This document shows positions 25,297 to 37,379 of a stretch of 64,000 bases of DNA, one piece after another. The stretch is taken from assembly GCA_935421135.1 (NCBI GenBank), contig OW285195.1, positions 15,204,158 through 15,268,157 on the forward strand, in the 5' to 3' direction. Positions within the stretch are counted from its first letter, which is position 1. Each line of letters starts with the position of its first letter. Source of the DNA: Bugulina stolonifera. Taxonomy: Eukaryota > Bryozoa > Gymnolaemata > Cheilostomatida > Bugulidae. The position numbers and the translations under genes were made by a program. The notes under the pieces were generated by a model. It was not told where the DNA came from. It searched no databases and was given only the letters and a program-made list of their open reading frames with translations.

Positions 25297-28200
25297 ATGG
25301 GTCCGCCACTGAAAAAGGCAAAATCTAACTCCTCCCTAGAATATGGTATAGTGAAAAGCGGATTTAAGGAGAGATTAGCTAGACAAGCGAGCGCAGCCTT
25401 TAAGAAGTTTCGTACAATGGTAACAAAAAAGGACAGCAAACAGGAGGCCTTTCAAAGAAATACGGTTACATCAAAGACTGCACCAGAAAGAAAGAAAGGC
25501 GGGAGGAACGTAGCACAGGAAATAGAGTATAGGCCCCTCCCAGAGGAACTCAACAATGAGCTAGAGAGGTAAGATGTCACGTTCTCATACTCGTACTTGC
25601 CTTTCAGCAAAGTATTTAAAGATACAAAATACTCATCATTGACTGAAGCAAGACTGTACCCTTGGCCGTTGTGGCACAAACTTGTCAGCTGCTCTTCTAA
25701 TATTCAACTTTTTAATTTACAGGTTGATAGTGATATCAATATGTTTATTGTTTTTTTGGTAGACCACTGGCCATATGGAAAAGTTTAATTTTCGACACAA
25801 TGTATTACATGACTTGTGCTTTAATTTGGCTACTAGGTTTGGTATTATACTGGTAATAAAATAAGTTAATTAGAGATATTTTGATGAATTTAGCTATAAA
25901 CTCTTCATGGTCATCACGGCTCAATAGAGCACCTGCCTATAGTTGAAAATGTCAGACCTAGCAGTCAACATAAATTACTCAGTACTGGTTCACAAGGGTG
26001 TATACCAAATTCCACCCAAGGAGAAGCTATATTGCCTCTAAATTTGAATTTTAAAGCTCTATGGTTAAGATGACATTAGGAAGCCTCCATCTTTTTGCTC
26101 ATGTGTATTTAATTGAAGTCTAGCATGAAATAGATTTTTACACTGATGTAAGTTAAAGTTATGCAGCTTCCTAATTCATTTTTTATTTTCTCCGGTGAGT
26201 TAACTAATCTGAAATAAAGGTATTATGTATGTTCAATGTAATAATGGAGTAGATGAGATCACATAGATTGCCTGTTGGAACACAGTTTTGTATTTACTTA
26301 AAATTGTTAATAATCAAAAGTCAGGCAAATTAAATGATGCGTATTCTAACAAAAGCTGTCAGCTCCGTGGGTGATTGGATAGTTGACACTTCACCAGGAG
26401 TCTTCCAATACTATGTGTACTATCAGGCCAATCATACTCATGCTTGAGCACAGTGTATTTGGAATTATCTTATCTTGAGTCCTAGTATATATACAATCAC
26501 ACTAATGCTTTACCAACATGGTGTAATTGTCCTGTCCTGTTAATGTAATGTTTTATAGGAATGTGAAGATATTTAGATTTACTATTTGACATTATATAAC
26601 TCGTGCTTCTATCTTGTAGTCTATGTGAAGAGTATGCAGTGGAAAAGGCTATCTGGTTTCAATCACCGTCAAACTGGAATAAGGTGATAGTTACTGGCAT
26701 CGGTGTCCGTCGTATCCAGAAGGAGTTGTATCTTCTGCAAGAGAAATATAACGACATAACATTTGATCCTAAAGACAGTTCACCACTTCACACGGAACAA
26801 TATGAAGACAGTATACTGTTGGTGGAGCATACTGAATCTTCTCGAGAAAGACCCCCACTGACAACCTCTTATGCCACATGCGACCTGATTCTGGAAGATC
26901 CAGAGTCTCATAGGACTTCCTCTTCAGACAGACCACACAATCCAGGAAGTCTTTACGCCCTTACCTGCGCACACCTACTTCTATCTAATGAACAATGTCT
27001 CAGACTAATCAACAGCAGCGATGTATCAACCATAGAAGCAATGAGAGATGAACTAAATTCCTCCTGTGCTCAACGGCAATATAATTTAAAGCTGAGAAAT
27101 GGTAACAATAACATGATGACTATTGCTCTTGGTAACACGTCCATGTTCTCCTATCGACATTACTACCGCAGAGAAACTTGCAATAGGAGACAGAGAACTG
27201 TCTGTGGAACCTGCAGATCCGAGATTTCTGATTGGTCCGTCTGCCATCATATTTACATGAATGACATTGCAATCTTACCCATAGATCACCGTGCAGTTGA
27301 GCAGCTTCGGCATCAAGTCAAGGAGGAGCCACATAAATTCTTTCATCTTAGTTTTGATGGAATAAAGCTGATAGACTTAAAAGAGTTACAAATTATGAAG
27401 AAAGTCTACGTTGGTAGGAATTCCTACATGGTACATCCAGGTATTCACCAACCTTCCAGAACGAGAGAGCAACATGCACACTATGTCGCATTCTACTCCG
27501 ATAACACTCCGCACAAAACGGGGTAAGCCAGCATATCAATCAGTAGTATTTATTTTGACACCTTTGGTAACTTTTGGAAACCAAAGGGAACTAACAATAA
27601 CTATTAATAGGCTGCTAAAGAACAATTCATGTACTCACACAAGTTATTAGCAGGGATAAGATATGAATGTTTTATATGCCTGAATGGCATTAACCAAATC
27701 ATAGAGATTGCAAGTATTTGTTTCAACTAAACAATCATAGTGTATTTTGCTGTATTAATGTTTACTACAAGTCATGAACTCCATACTTAGCAGGCTATTA
27801 TGGCGGGATAACTACTCAAATTAATAGTTATCATAGCTGCTAAATATTTTATGCGGAGTTTCCCGAAAATGTATTCTAATGCTAATGCAGGCCGACACAC
27901 CACATGCATCGAAATCCCATGCCAGATTGCCAATAGAAACCTAAAATTCAACTTATACAACTGACCAATAGGTTTGACATTCTCCTACTATAGGATTACT
28001 ATCGCATGCATGTTTCCTGGTTGGTGCTTGTATAGGTGATCTCTAATCACGCAGTTCCTCAGCAGACCTAGGCTGGGAAACTCCTCTGTATTCCTACATG
28101 TTTCTATCACGAATGTAGAGCATATAAAGAGATAGGAGTAGCTATATTATTGCAAACATAATATAGAAAACACTGGTATGTACCTTTGTATCATATGTGG

Positions 28201-28845
28201 CTCCGCCCAAAGTCTGGGGTACCGATGGGTCATCGGCCTACAAGTTAATGCCTAATTAATTTATGCAATTAAAAATGCTCTGACCCGATACATTGTCAAA
28301 CTATACGACTATAACACAAAAAGCACTCGAGGGTCGGACATAAAAATCGGCCCTTGAAAGGTAAGGCGTAGGATTGTGGTCAAGGTAAAATATTTGTAGC
28401 ACATTTCTGCATCTAATATATTATCGGCTCTTGGCCTTTCAATAGGTCTACATGATGCTATGTTACACTTTCTTATAATAAATGCCAATTACTGTTACAT
28501 GTTTAGTTAAGTCTTGTTTTGAGAGACATTATGTATAAACTGAGCTTACATTATTTTCATTCTTTTAGACTCCTTGAATCAGGAGACAGTGGTTCAGTGG
28601 TATATGTAAGAGAAGGGACCAAAAGGTTGGCGGTGGCCATTTTGATTGGTAGCTTCAAACATGACATGTCCATCTACCAAGCAGTAGTCTTAGACCAAGG
28701 ACTTAAAGATCTTAAACACGATTATGAGACTCATTTGAAGAACCTGAGGCTGTTTGACCTGAGGTCACTCGCTATCCCACAGGAAGAGAGTTCTAGAGAG
28801 ACTAGAGTCTCCAGCTCCAACACTACACGTCCTCCCCTCCAATAG
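25297..28845 (+). CDS. trypsin-like serine protease homologue with basic N-terminus, 483 aa
   Basis: Three exons: 25297-25568, 26620-27522, 28569-28845 (TAG), with phase-consistent junctions (AG|T and GG|A). The Met at 25297 opens MGPPLKKAKSNSS, and the first ~90 residues are Lys/Arg-rich with no signal peptide, so a cytoplasmic or nuclear location is inferred. The trypsin-fold triad is recognisable: His in SLYALTCAHLL (about residue 209), Asp in YMNDIAILPID (about 306) and Ser in LESGDSGSVVY (about 399). The intron just before the GDSG exon is a common position in this fold. Exon 2 has Cys pairs (RRETCNRRQRTVCGTCRSE) that could be structural or zinc-binding. All triad residues are present, so activity is plausible. 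The family is not pinned down; it looks like an intracellular HtrA/trypsin-like peptidase domain and not a secreted digestive enzyme. Confidence 0.82.
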
Positions 28846-29399
28846 AGATTATTAGCATTGCTATGGAACATTCTGACCTATCTTTGTGACCTTGACCTTG
28901 GTCCCCATTTGCGTTATTATCATCAAAAATTTGTATAATCTGTTTATGCGTATTTTTACACATGACCTGTGAGCTGTGATTTACGTAATCATCTCATGAA
29001 TGGTCTATGTGAAGACAACTCCTCTGTGTTTTTCTACTTGTTGTTTTCTCCTGCCTTGTATGATCTCGAGAAGACAATTTCTAAATGGTAGGAGTAGTAC
29101 ACCAAGTTATAATGACTGTGCACTGTACATAAATGTACATGATTACATTGATAGCATGGTGCAGATAATGATAACCTTTCTGGCATGTGACATGTACATT
29201 GTCCCGCTACCATACAATCACGGTGTACTATGAGAGTACAATCATAGCAAAAACACATTTCTAGCAAATGCTTATAGTTCTGCTGTCTGCTATCTCTACG
29301 TCACTCTATTTGGTACATTACTACTTATTATTTTGTGGTATATGATAATTTCGGCACTGTTAATTAGAGTTTTATGAAGATGTTTGAGATTATGGCCCA

Positions 29400-29545
29400 T
29401 CTGCTCAGTTATGTATTACAATACCAGTTATGTAATACAGTATTAGTTATGTATTACGATATCACCTATGTATTACACTATGAGTATGTACAGTATTACA
29501 ATACCATTTATGTAATACAGTATTAGTTATGTGTTACAATATCAC
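29400..29545. repeat. tandem repeat with TATGTATTACAATACCAGT units
   Basis: About 19-20-bp units alternating TTATGTATTACAATACCAG and TTATGTAATACAGTATTAG. The same array recurs at 36280-36315 and 37174-37345, which places all of these in one duplicated downstream segment. Confidence 0.75.
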
Positions 29546-29586
29546 TTAAAATGATGTATTTTTAGCAAGAAATATCACTTACATAT

Positions 29587-30185
29587 TGTAATGGTACAGG
29601 ACATTTGTATACGACTCCAGCTACCGGATGAAGCCCTACGGGATCCTAAAGTGCCTAGTAGTTGTCACAGCGCTACTCAGCTAACACTCAGACTCTCATA
29701 ACTAGCTGCTCGTATACGCACATTCAATTGTATTGCATGTTAAACCATTTAATTACTGTCTGTATACGTGTATCCATGTGTTTATACCCATTACATACTG
29801 ATGTGCATTCATGTATGATTATTACTAAGTCTTTAATGCCTTTTATACCCATGTACAGAGGCCCGACCTCTCAGAATCCATTGATATTGATTTTGTACAT
29901 GAATTGGACCATTATAAGCAACTTTTGTATAACCCGACCTATTTTGGGTCGGCCGTCGGGCTTCCGGCGGCCATGTTGTTGCGCAACTTCCGGACGACCT
30001 TATGTCGTCTTTTCCCGACACTACGTCGGGCGGAAGTCCTTATACTATATAAAGGGCATTGTTCCACTGTTCATTGTCTCAGTCTTCACTTGGCTTTCAA
30101 TAAAGACACATCTATACTTGATACAGAGACTTTCACTTCCTTTTGTCAGGTCATTCGCTTAGTGAACTGCCTACTAGGTCGGATC
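29587..30185 (+). mobile_element. family-A LTR, 3'-truncated
   Basis: Starts TGTAATGGTACAGGACATTT after a left flank ACATAT. It carries a TATA box (ACTATATAAAGGGC at about 30041) and a poly(A) signal (CAATAAAGACAC at about 30099), giving U3-R-U5 order on the plus strand. It breaks off at GGTCGGATC, where complete copies continue with ACTCTCTTTC. The break joins directly to exon 2 of the protease copy. Confidence 0.85.
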
Positions 30186-32478
30186 ATAAAGCCGATAGAC
30201 AGAAAAAAGTTACCACAGAATATGAGGAAAGTCTACGTTGGTGAGAATTCCTACATGGTACATCCAGGTATTCACCAACCTTCCAGAACGAGAGAGCAAC
30301 ATGCACACTATGTCACATTCTACTCCGATCACACTCCGCACAAAACAGGGTAAGCCAGCATATCAGTTACCTAATAGCATCTATTTTAACATCTAACTTT
30401 CGGAAACCAAAGGAAACTAATAATAACTATTAATAGGCTGCTAAAGAACATTTCATGTACTCACACAAGTTATTAGCAGGGATAAGATATGAGTGTTTTA
30501 TATGCCTGAATGGCATTAACCAAATAATAGAGATTGCAAGTTTTTGTTTCAACTAAGCAATCATAGTGTATTTGCTGTATTAATATTTACTACAAGTCAT
30601 GAACTCCATACTTAGCAGGCTATTATGGCGGGATAACTACTCAAATTAATAGTTATCATAGCTGCTAAATATTTTATGCGGAGTTTCCCTACAATGTATT
30701 TTAATGCTAATGCAGGCCGACACGCCACATGCACTGAAATCCAATGACAGATTGCCAATAGAAACCTAAAATTCAACTTATACAACTGACCAATAGGTTT
30801 GACATTCTCCTACTATAGGATTACTATCGCATGCATGTTTCCTGGTTGGTGCTTGTATAGGTGATCTCTAACCACGCAGCTCCTCAGCAGAACTAGGCTG
30901 GGAAACTTCTCCGTATTCTTACATGTTTCTATCACGTATGTAGAGCATATGCAGAGATAGGAGTAGCTATATTATTGCAAACCTAATACAGAAAACACTG
31001 GTATGTACCTTTGTATCAAATGTGGCTCCGCCCAAAGTCTGGGGTACCGATGGGTCATCGGCCTACAAGTTAATGCCTAATTAATTTATGCAATTAAAAA
31101 TGCTCTGACCCGATACATTGTCGAACTATACGACTATAACACAAAAAGCACTCGAGGGTCAGATATAAAAATTGGCCCTTGAAAGGTAAGGCATAGGATT
31201 GTGGTCAAGGTAAAATATTTGTAGCACATTTCTGCATCTAATATATTGTAATGGTTTGTGGTATTTCGTGCGGTCGTCCTTGGACGACTACCGACCCAAA
31301 ACTGAAGTGCCTATGAGTGGTGCTAGGCCTTCTCATTACATGAAAGATCGAGCGGTCTCAGTAGTCAAAGTACTACCAGAGACGACCCATCTGGTCCCAA
31401 GTTTGACCTTCAGACTATACCTTGAAAGAGAGTGATCCGACCTAGTAGGCGGTTCGCTAATGCGAATGACCTGGCAAAAGGAAGTGAAAGTCTCTGTATC
31501 AAGTATAGATGTGTCTTTATTGAAAGCCAAGTGAAGACTGAGACAACGAATGATAAAACATGGCCCTTTATATAGTATAAGGACTTCCGCCCGACGTAGT
31601 GTCAGGAAAAGACGACATAGGATCGTCCGGAAGTTGCGCAACAACATGGCCGCCGGAAGCCCGACGGCCGACCCAAAATAGGTCGGGTTATACAAAAGTT
31701 GCTTATAATCATCCAATTCATGTACAAAATGAATATCAAGTGATTCTGAGAGGTCGGGCCTCTTTACATGGGTATAAAAGGTACCAAAATACTTAGTAAT
31801 TATCATATTACATGAATGTACATTGATATGTTGTTAAGTAGAATGAATATGAACACATAGATACACATATGTAGACAGTAAACGAGTGGTTTAGACATGC
31901 AATACAGTTGAGTATGAGTATACGAGCAGCTAGGTATGGGAGTACGAGTGTTAGTTGAGTAGCGCTGTGACAACTACTAGGCACTTAAGGTGCTATAGGG
32001 TTTTATCCGGGTAGCTGGAATCGTATACAAATGTCCTGTACCATCACAATATTATCGGCTCTTGGCCTTTCAACAGGTCTACATGATGCTATGTTACACT
32101 TTCTTATAATAAATACCAATTACTGTTACATGTTTAGTTAAGTCTTGTTTTGAGAGACATTATGTATAAACTGAGCTTACATTATTTTCAAATTCTTTTA
32201 GACTCCTTGAATCAGGAGACAGTGGTTCAGTGGTATATGTAAAAGAAGGTGAAAAAAGGTTGGCGGTGGCCATTTTGATTGGTAGCTTCAAACATGTCAA
32301 GTCCATCTACCAAGCAGTAGTCTTAGACCAAGGACTTAAAGATCTTAGACACGATTATGAGACTCATTTGAAGAACCTGAGGGTGTTTGACCTGAGGTCA
32401 CTCGTTATCCCACAAGAAGAGAGTTCTAGAGAGACTAGAGTCTCCAGCTCTAACACTAGACGTCCTCCCCTTCAATAG
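30186..32478 (+). pseudogene. 5'-truncated second copy of the trypsin-like protease gene
   Basis: Retains the last ~164 nt of exon 2 (about 30186-30349, with KVYVGENSYMVHPGIHQ) and exon 3 (32202-32478, with ESGDSGSVVYVKEGEK). Splice sites and phase are intact. The N-terminus, catalytic His and Asp are missing, so it cannot be a complete protease. The intron matches that of the full gene except for an inserted family-A LTR at 31247-32048. The upstream truncated LTR stays open in the same frame: an open frame from an ATG at 29904 crosses the LTR TATA/R region and continues into the protease exon. A chimeric transcript starting at the LTR TATA box would begin downstream of that ATG, so translation is doubtful. 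Remnant is the likelier reading. Confidence 0.8.
31247..32048 (-). mobile_element. solo LTR, family A, 802 bp
   Basis: Begins TGTAATGG and ends CCATCACA with ATAT on each side. The paralogous intron of the complete protease gene (near 28430) shows the uninterrupted site ATCTAATATATTATCGG, which proves insertion with a 4-bp ATAT duplication. TATA and AATAAA are on the minus strand. No internal coding region is present. Confidence 0.95.
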
Positions 32479-33088
32479 AAATTAGCATTGCTGTGAAACA
32501 TTCTGACCTATCATAGTGACCTTGACCTTAGTCCCCATTTGCGTTATTATCATCAAAAAATTGTATAATCTGTTTATGCATATTTTTACACATGACCTGT
32601 GAGATATGATTTACGTAATTACCTCATGAATGGTCTATGTGAAGATAACTCCTCTGCATTTTTCTACTTGTTGTTTTCTGTGGTCTTGTTTGATACCGAG
32701 AAGACAATTTCTAAATGGCAAGAGTAGTACACCAAGTTATAATGACTGTGCACTGTACATAAATGTACATGATTGCATTGATAGCATGGTGCAGATAATG
32801 ATAACCATTCTGGCAAGATTTGACATGTACATTGTCCCGCTACCATACAATTACGGTTTACTATGTGAGTGCAATCATAGTAAAAACACATTTCTAGCAA
32901 ATGCTTATAGTTGTGCTGTTTATAGCTGCTGCTGTGCCAGCAGCTATAGACAGGCGGGTAAATGATTATGGAGTTCGGAGCAGAGCTCAACATCGATTAT
33001 TCTTATTATTAGATTTTATAGAGATTAGGCTCATTTATTATCTCGAGTGAAACTAAAAATAACAGAAGTGAATAATGATATAACATAC

Positions 33089-33891
33089 TGTAATGGTTTC
33101 TGTGATTTGGTGCGGTCGTCCTTGGACGACTATCGACCCAGAAATGAAGTGCCTATGAGTGGTAATAGGACTTCGCATTACATGAAAGATCGCGCGGTCT
33201 CAGTAGCCCAAATACTACCAAAGACGACCCATCTGATCTCAAGTCCGACCTTCAGACTATACAATGAAAGAGAGTAATCCGACCTAGTAGGCGGTTCGCT
33301 AAGCGAATGACCTAGTAAAAGGAAGAGAAAGTCTCTGTATCAAGTATAGATGTGTGTTTATTGAAAGCCAAGTGAAGACTGAGACAATGAACAGTAAAAC
33401 AGTGCCCTTTATATAGTATAAGGACTTCCGGCTGACGTGACGTCGGGAAAAGACGACGTGTGGTCGTCCGGAAGTTGTGCAACAAGATGGCCGCCGGAAG
33501 CCCGACGGCCGACCCAAAATAGGTCGGGTTCTACAAAAGTTGCTTATAATGGTCCAATTCATGTACAAAATGAATATCAATGGATTCTGAGAGGTCGGGC
33601 CTCTGTACATGGGTATAAAAGGCATTAAAAAGACTTAGTAACATTCATGCAGTTATATACAGTTATATAGTGGAACAATACATAAGTAGTGAGTATTAGC
33701 ACATGGAGACACGTATGTAGACAGTAATTAATGGTTTGGACATGCAATGCAGTTAAAGGTAAGTATACGAACACTAATTATGAGAATGTGAGTGTCAGAT
33801 GAGTAGCGCTATAACAACTACTAAGCACTTAAGGTGCGATGGAGCTTCGTCCGGGAGTTGGAGTCGTATACAAATGTCCTGTACCATCACA
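33089..33891 (-). mobile_element. solo LTR, family A, 803 bp
   Basis: TGTAATGG at the left, CCATCACA at the right, flanked by ATAC on both sides (4-bp target duplication). Closely similar over its length to 31247-32048, with the same TATA box, AATAAAC-type signal and GCCGCCGGAAGCCCGACGGC block. Confidence 0.93.
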
Positions 33892-34013
33892 ATACAATAG
33901 AAAAGAATACTGATATGACAAAAAATAAAGTCGAACAAGACATGTAAACCAAATAAAATATTACATAAAAGAATATAAGAGACTCACATCAGTGCTCCAA
34001 TATGTCTACATAT

Positions 34014-34991
34014 TGTAATGTTTTAGAGTATAGTTACATACGAGTGCCGACAGAACACTGGTATGGGAAGGGCTTGGAAGGTGGTAGAGGCCGACCAAGT
34101 AACTTTCTGCTCATTACATAAAAGAGTGAACAGTTATTAGGTGCTCTTATTATTGTGTATCTGACGTAGGCCGATGCCGAGACTCATTGAAGAGCTCAGG
34201 ACCGACGTAGGTCTTGTAGATTTTATACTCCAGAGGAGTGCAATGAAAGATCTGGTATTCTAGGATCTTAAGCCCGACGCTAGATTCATATACATTGTAG
34301 AATCCGGGATCGACCTAAATCGTAGAAGTAGTGTAGAGATATGCTTAAACGATGATGGGGATGAACTTGAGCCGTATGGATCTATGGATTCGCCGGTGGA
34401 GTTACCCGCCTACAAGAGAAAGCCTCTATAGGTTTGAGTTAGGAGATGTTGCTTTATTAGAGTGCAATCAACAACTGATTTCGTATAGAAAATGTGCTAC
34501 CTTATATACTAAATTTATTTCCGGTAAAAAGAGAGGCCGAGGCCGATAAAGTATCGGGCCCCGAACTGATGCAATAACATGGCTGGTTCCGCCCGACGTC
34601 ACGTAGGCAAATAATCAGGCGATGATTACATAACTGCGAACATGCTAGGCAAAGGCAAGTATAATTAGTTAGTGATAGGTATGTGTCCAATACAATAGTA
34701 GTAAACATAAAAATGCATAAGTAGTTGGATTATAATATCAGATAATACAGTGACATGATTGGTTGGTAAAAATACAATAGTAGATATAATAATAGGCATA
34801 GAGGGGATCAAACATATAGCTGTAGCTAGTAACTAGTAGCTAGAATTGTCTATGCATTATAAGATTATTTTCAGTGTTTGGCTAGCCAAGGGAGGCTAGA
34901 CACTAAGGCTATAATGTCAGTTTATAGTGTGATGGACCTTGAGACTCTGGGAGTCGCTTGTCCACTACACAGCGTTGTTCGTTTCACTACA
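34014..34991 (-). mobile_element. solo LTR, family B, 978 bp
   Basis: TGTAATGTTTTAGAG at the left, TTTCACTACA at the right, flanked by ATAT on both sides. It shares the CCGATGCCGAGACTCATTGA, GATGTTGCTTTATTAGAGTG and TATTTCCGGTAAAAA blocks with the other family-B copies. Its right ATAT is immediately followed by a family-A LTR. Confidence 0.85.
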
Positions 34992-34995
34992 ATAT

Positions 34996-35717
34996 TGTAA
35001 TGGTTTTTGGTTTCTGGTATGGTCGTCCTAAGACGACTCCCGACCCAATATGAAGTGCTTATGAGTGGTGCTGGGCCTTCTCATTACATGAAAGATTGAT
35101 CGCAGTCAGTAGTCAAAGAACTACCAAAGACGACCCATGTGATCTCGAGTTATGCTTGTTTACTATACTGAGAAAGAGAGTGATCCGACCTAGTAGGCAG
35201 TTCGTGTTGCAAGGTCGAGGACCTTAACAACTAGAATGACCTACAATGTATCTACGAAGTGAAAGTCCCTGTATATAAATATAGATGTGTCATTATTGAG
35301 ATCCAAGCAAGAACTGAGACAACAAACGTAAAAACAATGCCCTTTCTATAGTAACAGAACTTCCGGAGGAAGTTCCGGTAAAAAGGCCGACGTAGTGTCG
35401 GGAAAAGACGACGTAGAGTCGTCTGGAAATTGCGCAACAATATGGTGGCCGGAAGCCCAATGGCCGACCCAAAGTGGGTCGGGTTATTACAAAAGATGCT
35501 TAGAATCATCCAAAGCATATACAAAATGAATATCAGGTAATTCTGAGAGGTCGGGCCTCTTTACATGGGTATAAAAAGCAGTACAATGACTCAGTAATGC
35601 CATATTCGAGTATACAGCAATATTCGACTAAGTAGTAGGGAATACAAGTAGATAGACATATGAGTACACATTGCAATTAATGTCAGGTGGTTAGAGAAGA
35701 CTGTGCGTACCATTACA
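34996..35717 (-). mobile_element. solo LTR, family A subfamily, 722 bp
   Basis: TGTAATGGTTTTTGG to GTACCATTACA, with ATAT at both ends. This subfamily has GGAAGTTCCGGTAAAAAGG and a GTTCGTGTTGCAAGGTCGAG block that the 31247 type lacks; the copy at 42653 is of the same type. It lies directly beside the family-B LTR, sharing one ATAT. Confidence 0.9.
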
Positions 35718-35750
35718 ATATTATATTGATATCGATATTAATATAGAGTT

Positions 35751-35910
35751 AGGTGCAGAAGTGGAGAAATTTGAGATAGCCTTTGTTCTTCGCCAAAACT
35801 GAAGCAGGAGAAGTTGTCTTCTCTATATTTTGCTGGTTGACCACCCTTACCCCAAACCCCAACCACAAACAAGGAACTAAGACTATCTAAATTTCTCCAC
35901 TACTGCACCT
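35751..35910. mobile_element. MITE, 160 bp with 22-bp terminal inverted repeats
   Basis: Left end AGGTGCAGAAGTGGAGAAAT, right end ATTTCTCCACTACTGCACCT; the arms are inverted repeats with one mismatch. TA flanks the GGTGC ends, compatible with a TA target. Related copy at 22986-23119. Confidence 0.85.
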
Positions 35911-35943
35911 AATTGTTAATATAACAGTTATGTGTGTCTATGA

Positions 35944-36236
35944 AGAACTGAACCCGCACTGAAGAAATCAACCCACTGGAACCCACAAAACCCCACGCAA
36001 GCCAAGCAGCCAGTCCAGCCACTGCAGCAAGCTCAACAGTCACCGCTTCAAACAATGACGAAAGCTTTTTCCATTATTGTCTTAGGCACACAAACGCTAT
36101 TCAGCACAGCGATGGCCACACCTATCACCGCAGTCCCAGCGACAGCTACACTGTTTGCTGTCTCTACTTCACTCTATTTGGTACTTACTACTTATTATTT
36201 TGTAGTATATAGTAATTTCGGCACTGATAGTTAGAG
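35944..36236 (+). other. short open frame of unknown status
   Basis: An open stretch of about 97 codons, locally GC-richer than its surroundings. A Gln-rich part (LQQAQQSPLQT) leads to ATG at 36054. The 59 residues after it begin MTKAFSIIVLGTQTLF and contain two hydrophobic stretches. Its last third overlaps sequence duplicated from near 29285, where the frame is not kept, so it may be a chance fusion. No family is recognised. Confidence 0.2.
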
Positions 36237-36319
36237 TTTCATGAAGATGTTTGAGATTATGGCCCATCTGCTCAGTTATGTATTACAATACCAGTTATGT
36301 AATACAGTATAAGTTATGT

Positions 36320-37173
36320 CAAGGAGTAAGAGAGAAGGAGGCTCGGCCATGAAAACCTGCATATATGTTACAATGGGCTTCCGGTGTTCGATGTGCGCCT
36401 CGGGTACTTGGTAAAGTCAGAAGAAAAGATGAAGAATGTTTGTAAAAAAGTAAAATTCACACATCAACTGAAATTAAAATATCAACAATGTCAACAATTG
36501 GTAACACTCTAATGAACAGGCTGACTATATACACACTACATATTTCAATGGGATACGATAGATATTGGCAAGTAAATTCGCCAGATTTGAAGAAAATTGC
36601 GTATCTCAACATAAAATGACACTTTTTGCAAATACCAACATGCTCAACAAAATAAGGAAAAATAATACTGATAGATTTAAACTTGTTGCAATTGGTTAAG
36701 TTTAAATCCAATTTAAACTTTGCTCCTTCATAATAAAAAAAACATACAAACGCCAAAATCGCGGTTAAATTGAGCAAATTTGTGCAACACGTTTCTCTAA
36801 CATAAAGACTCCATATACCTAATTTGATTTATGGTGTATAGTTCAGATACCATTTTAGTTGGTAGGCTAGTTTGTGGGCCCTACAACATGCCCACACTAA
36901 ATGAAAATAGTGCTCAAACTATAGGCTATGTCAATAAACAATAATGTTTATCTCTCCATAGAGATAATTTCTATTGGATGCTATAACTGTGACGTGTTAA
37001 GCGCCAGACCCTTGCATATATGCATTGCTGTTTAGCAATGAGGAAGCCCATCACGATCCAACGGAGTTGTCTACTCGCTTAATGCCAGTGACTCATGTGC
37101 TCATATTTTTAAACCGAGGAGCAGATCGAACACAAAATCCTCATAGACGAGCCTCCTTCTCTTTTACTCCTTG
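36320..37173. mobile_element. 854-bp DNA transposon with ~26-bp TIRs and GTTATGT target duplication
   Basis: Left end CAAGGAGTAAGAGAGAAGGA, right end the inverted match TCCTTCTCTTTTACTCCTTG. GTTATGT occurs directly before and after. The paralogous sequence near 29525 (TTATGTGTTACAATATCAC) is uninterrupted. TIR ends CA..TG with a 7-8-bp duplication resemble the hAT type. A 106-codon frame inside on the minus strand has no recognised transposase motif, so it is probably non-autonomous. Confidence 0.85.
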
Positions 37174-37379
37174 GTTATGTGTTACAATATCACTTATGTA
37201 TTACAATATGAGTATGTACAGTACTACAATACCAGTTATGTAATACAGTATTAGTTATGTATTACAGCATCACTTATGTATTACAATATATGTACAGTAT
37301 TACAATACCAGTTATGTAATACAGTATTAGTTGTGCGTTACAATATCACTCAAAATGATGTATTTTTAACAAGAAATAT

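Noticed and set aside
36457..36777. 106-codon minus-strand frame as a transposase
   Set aside because: No DDE, RNase-H-like or zinc-finger pattern; hydrophobic, low-complexity composition typical of AT-rich non-coding DNA.
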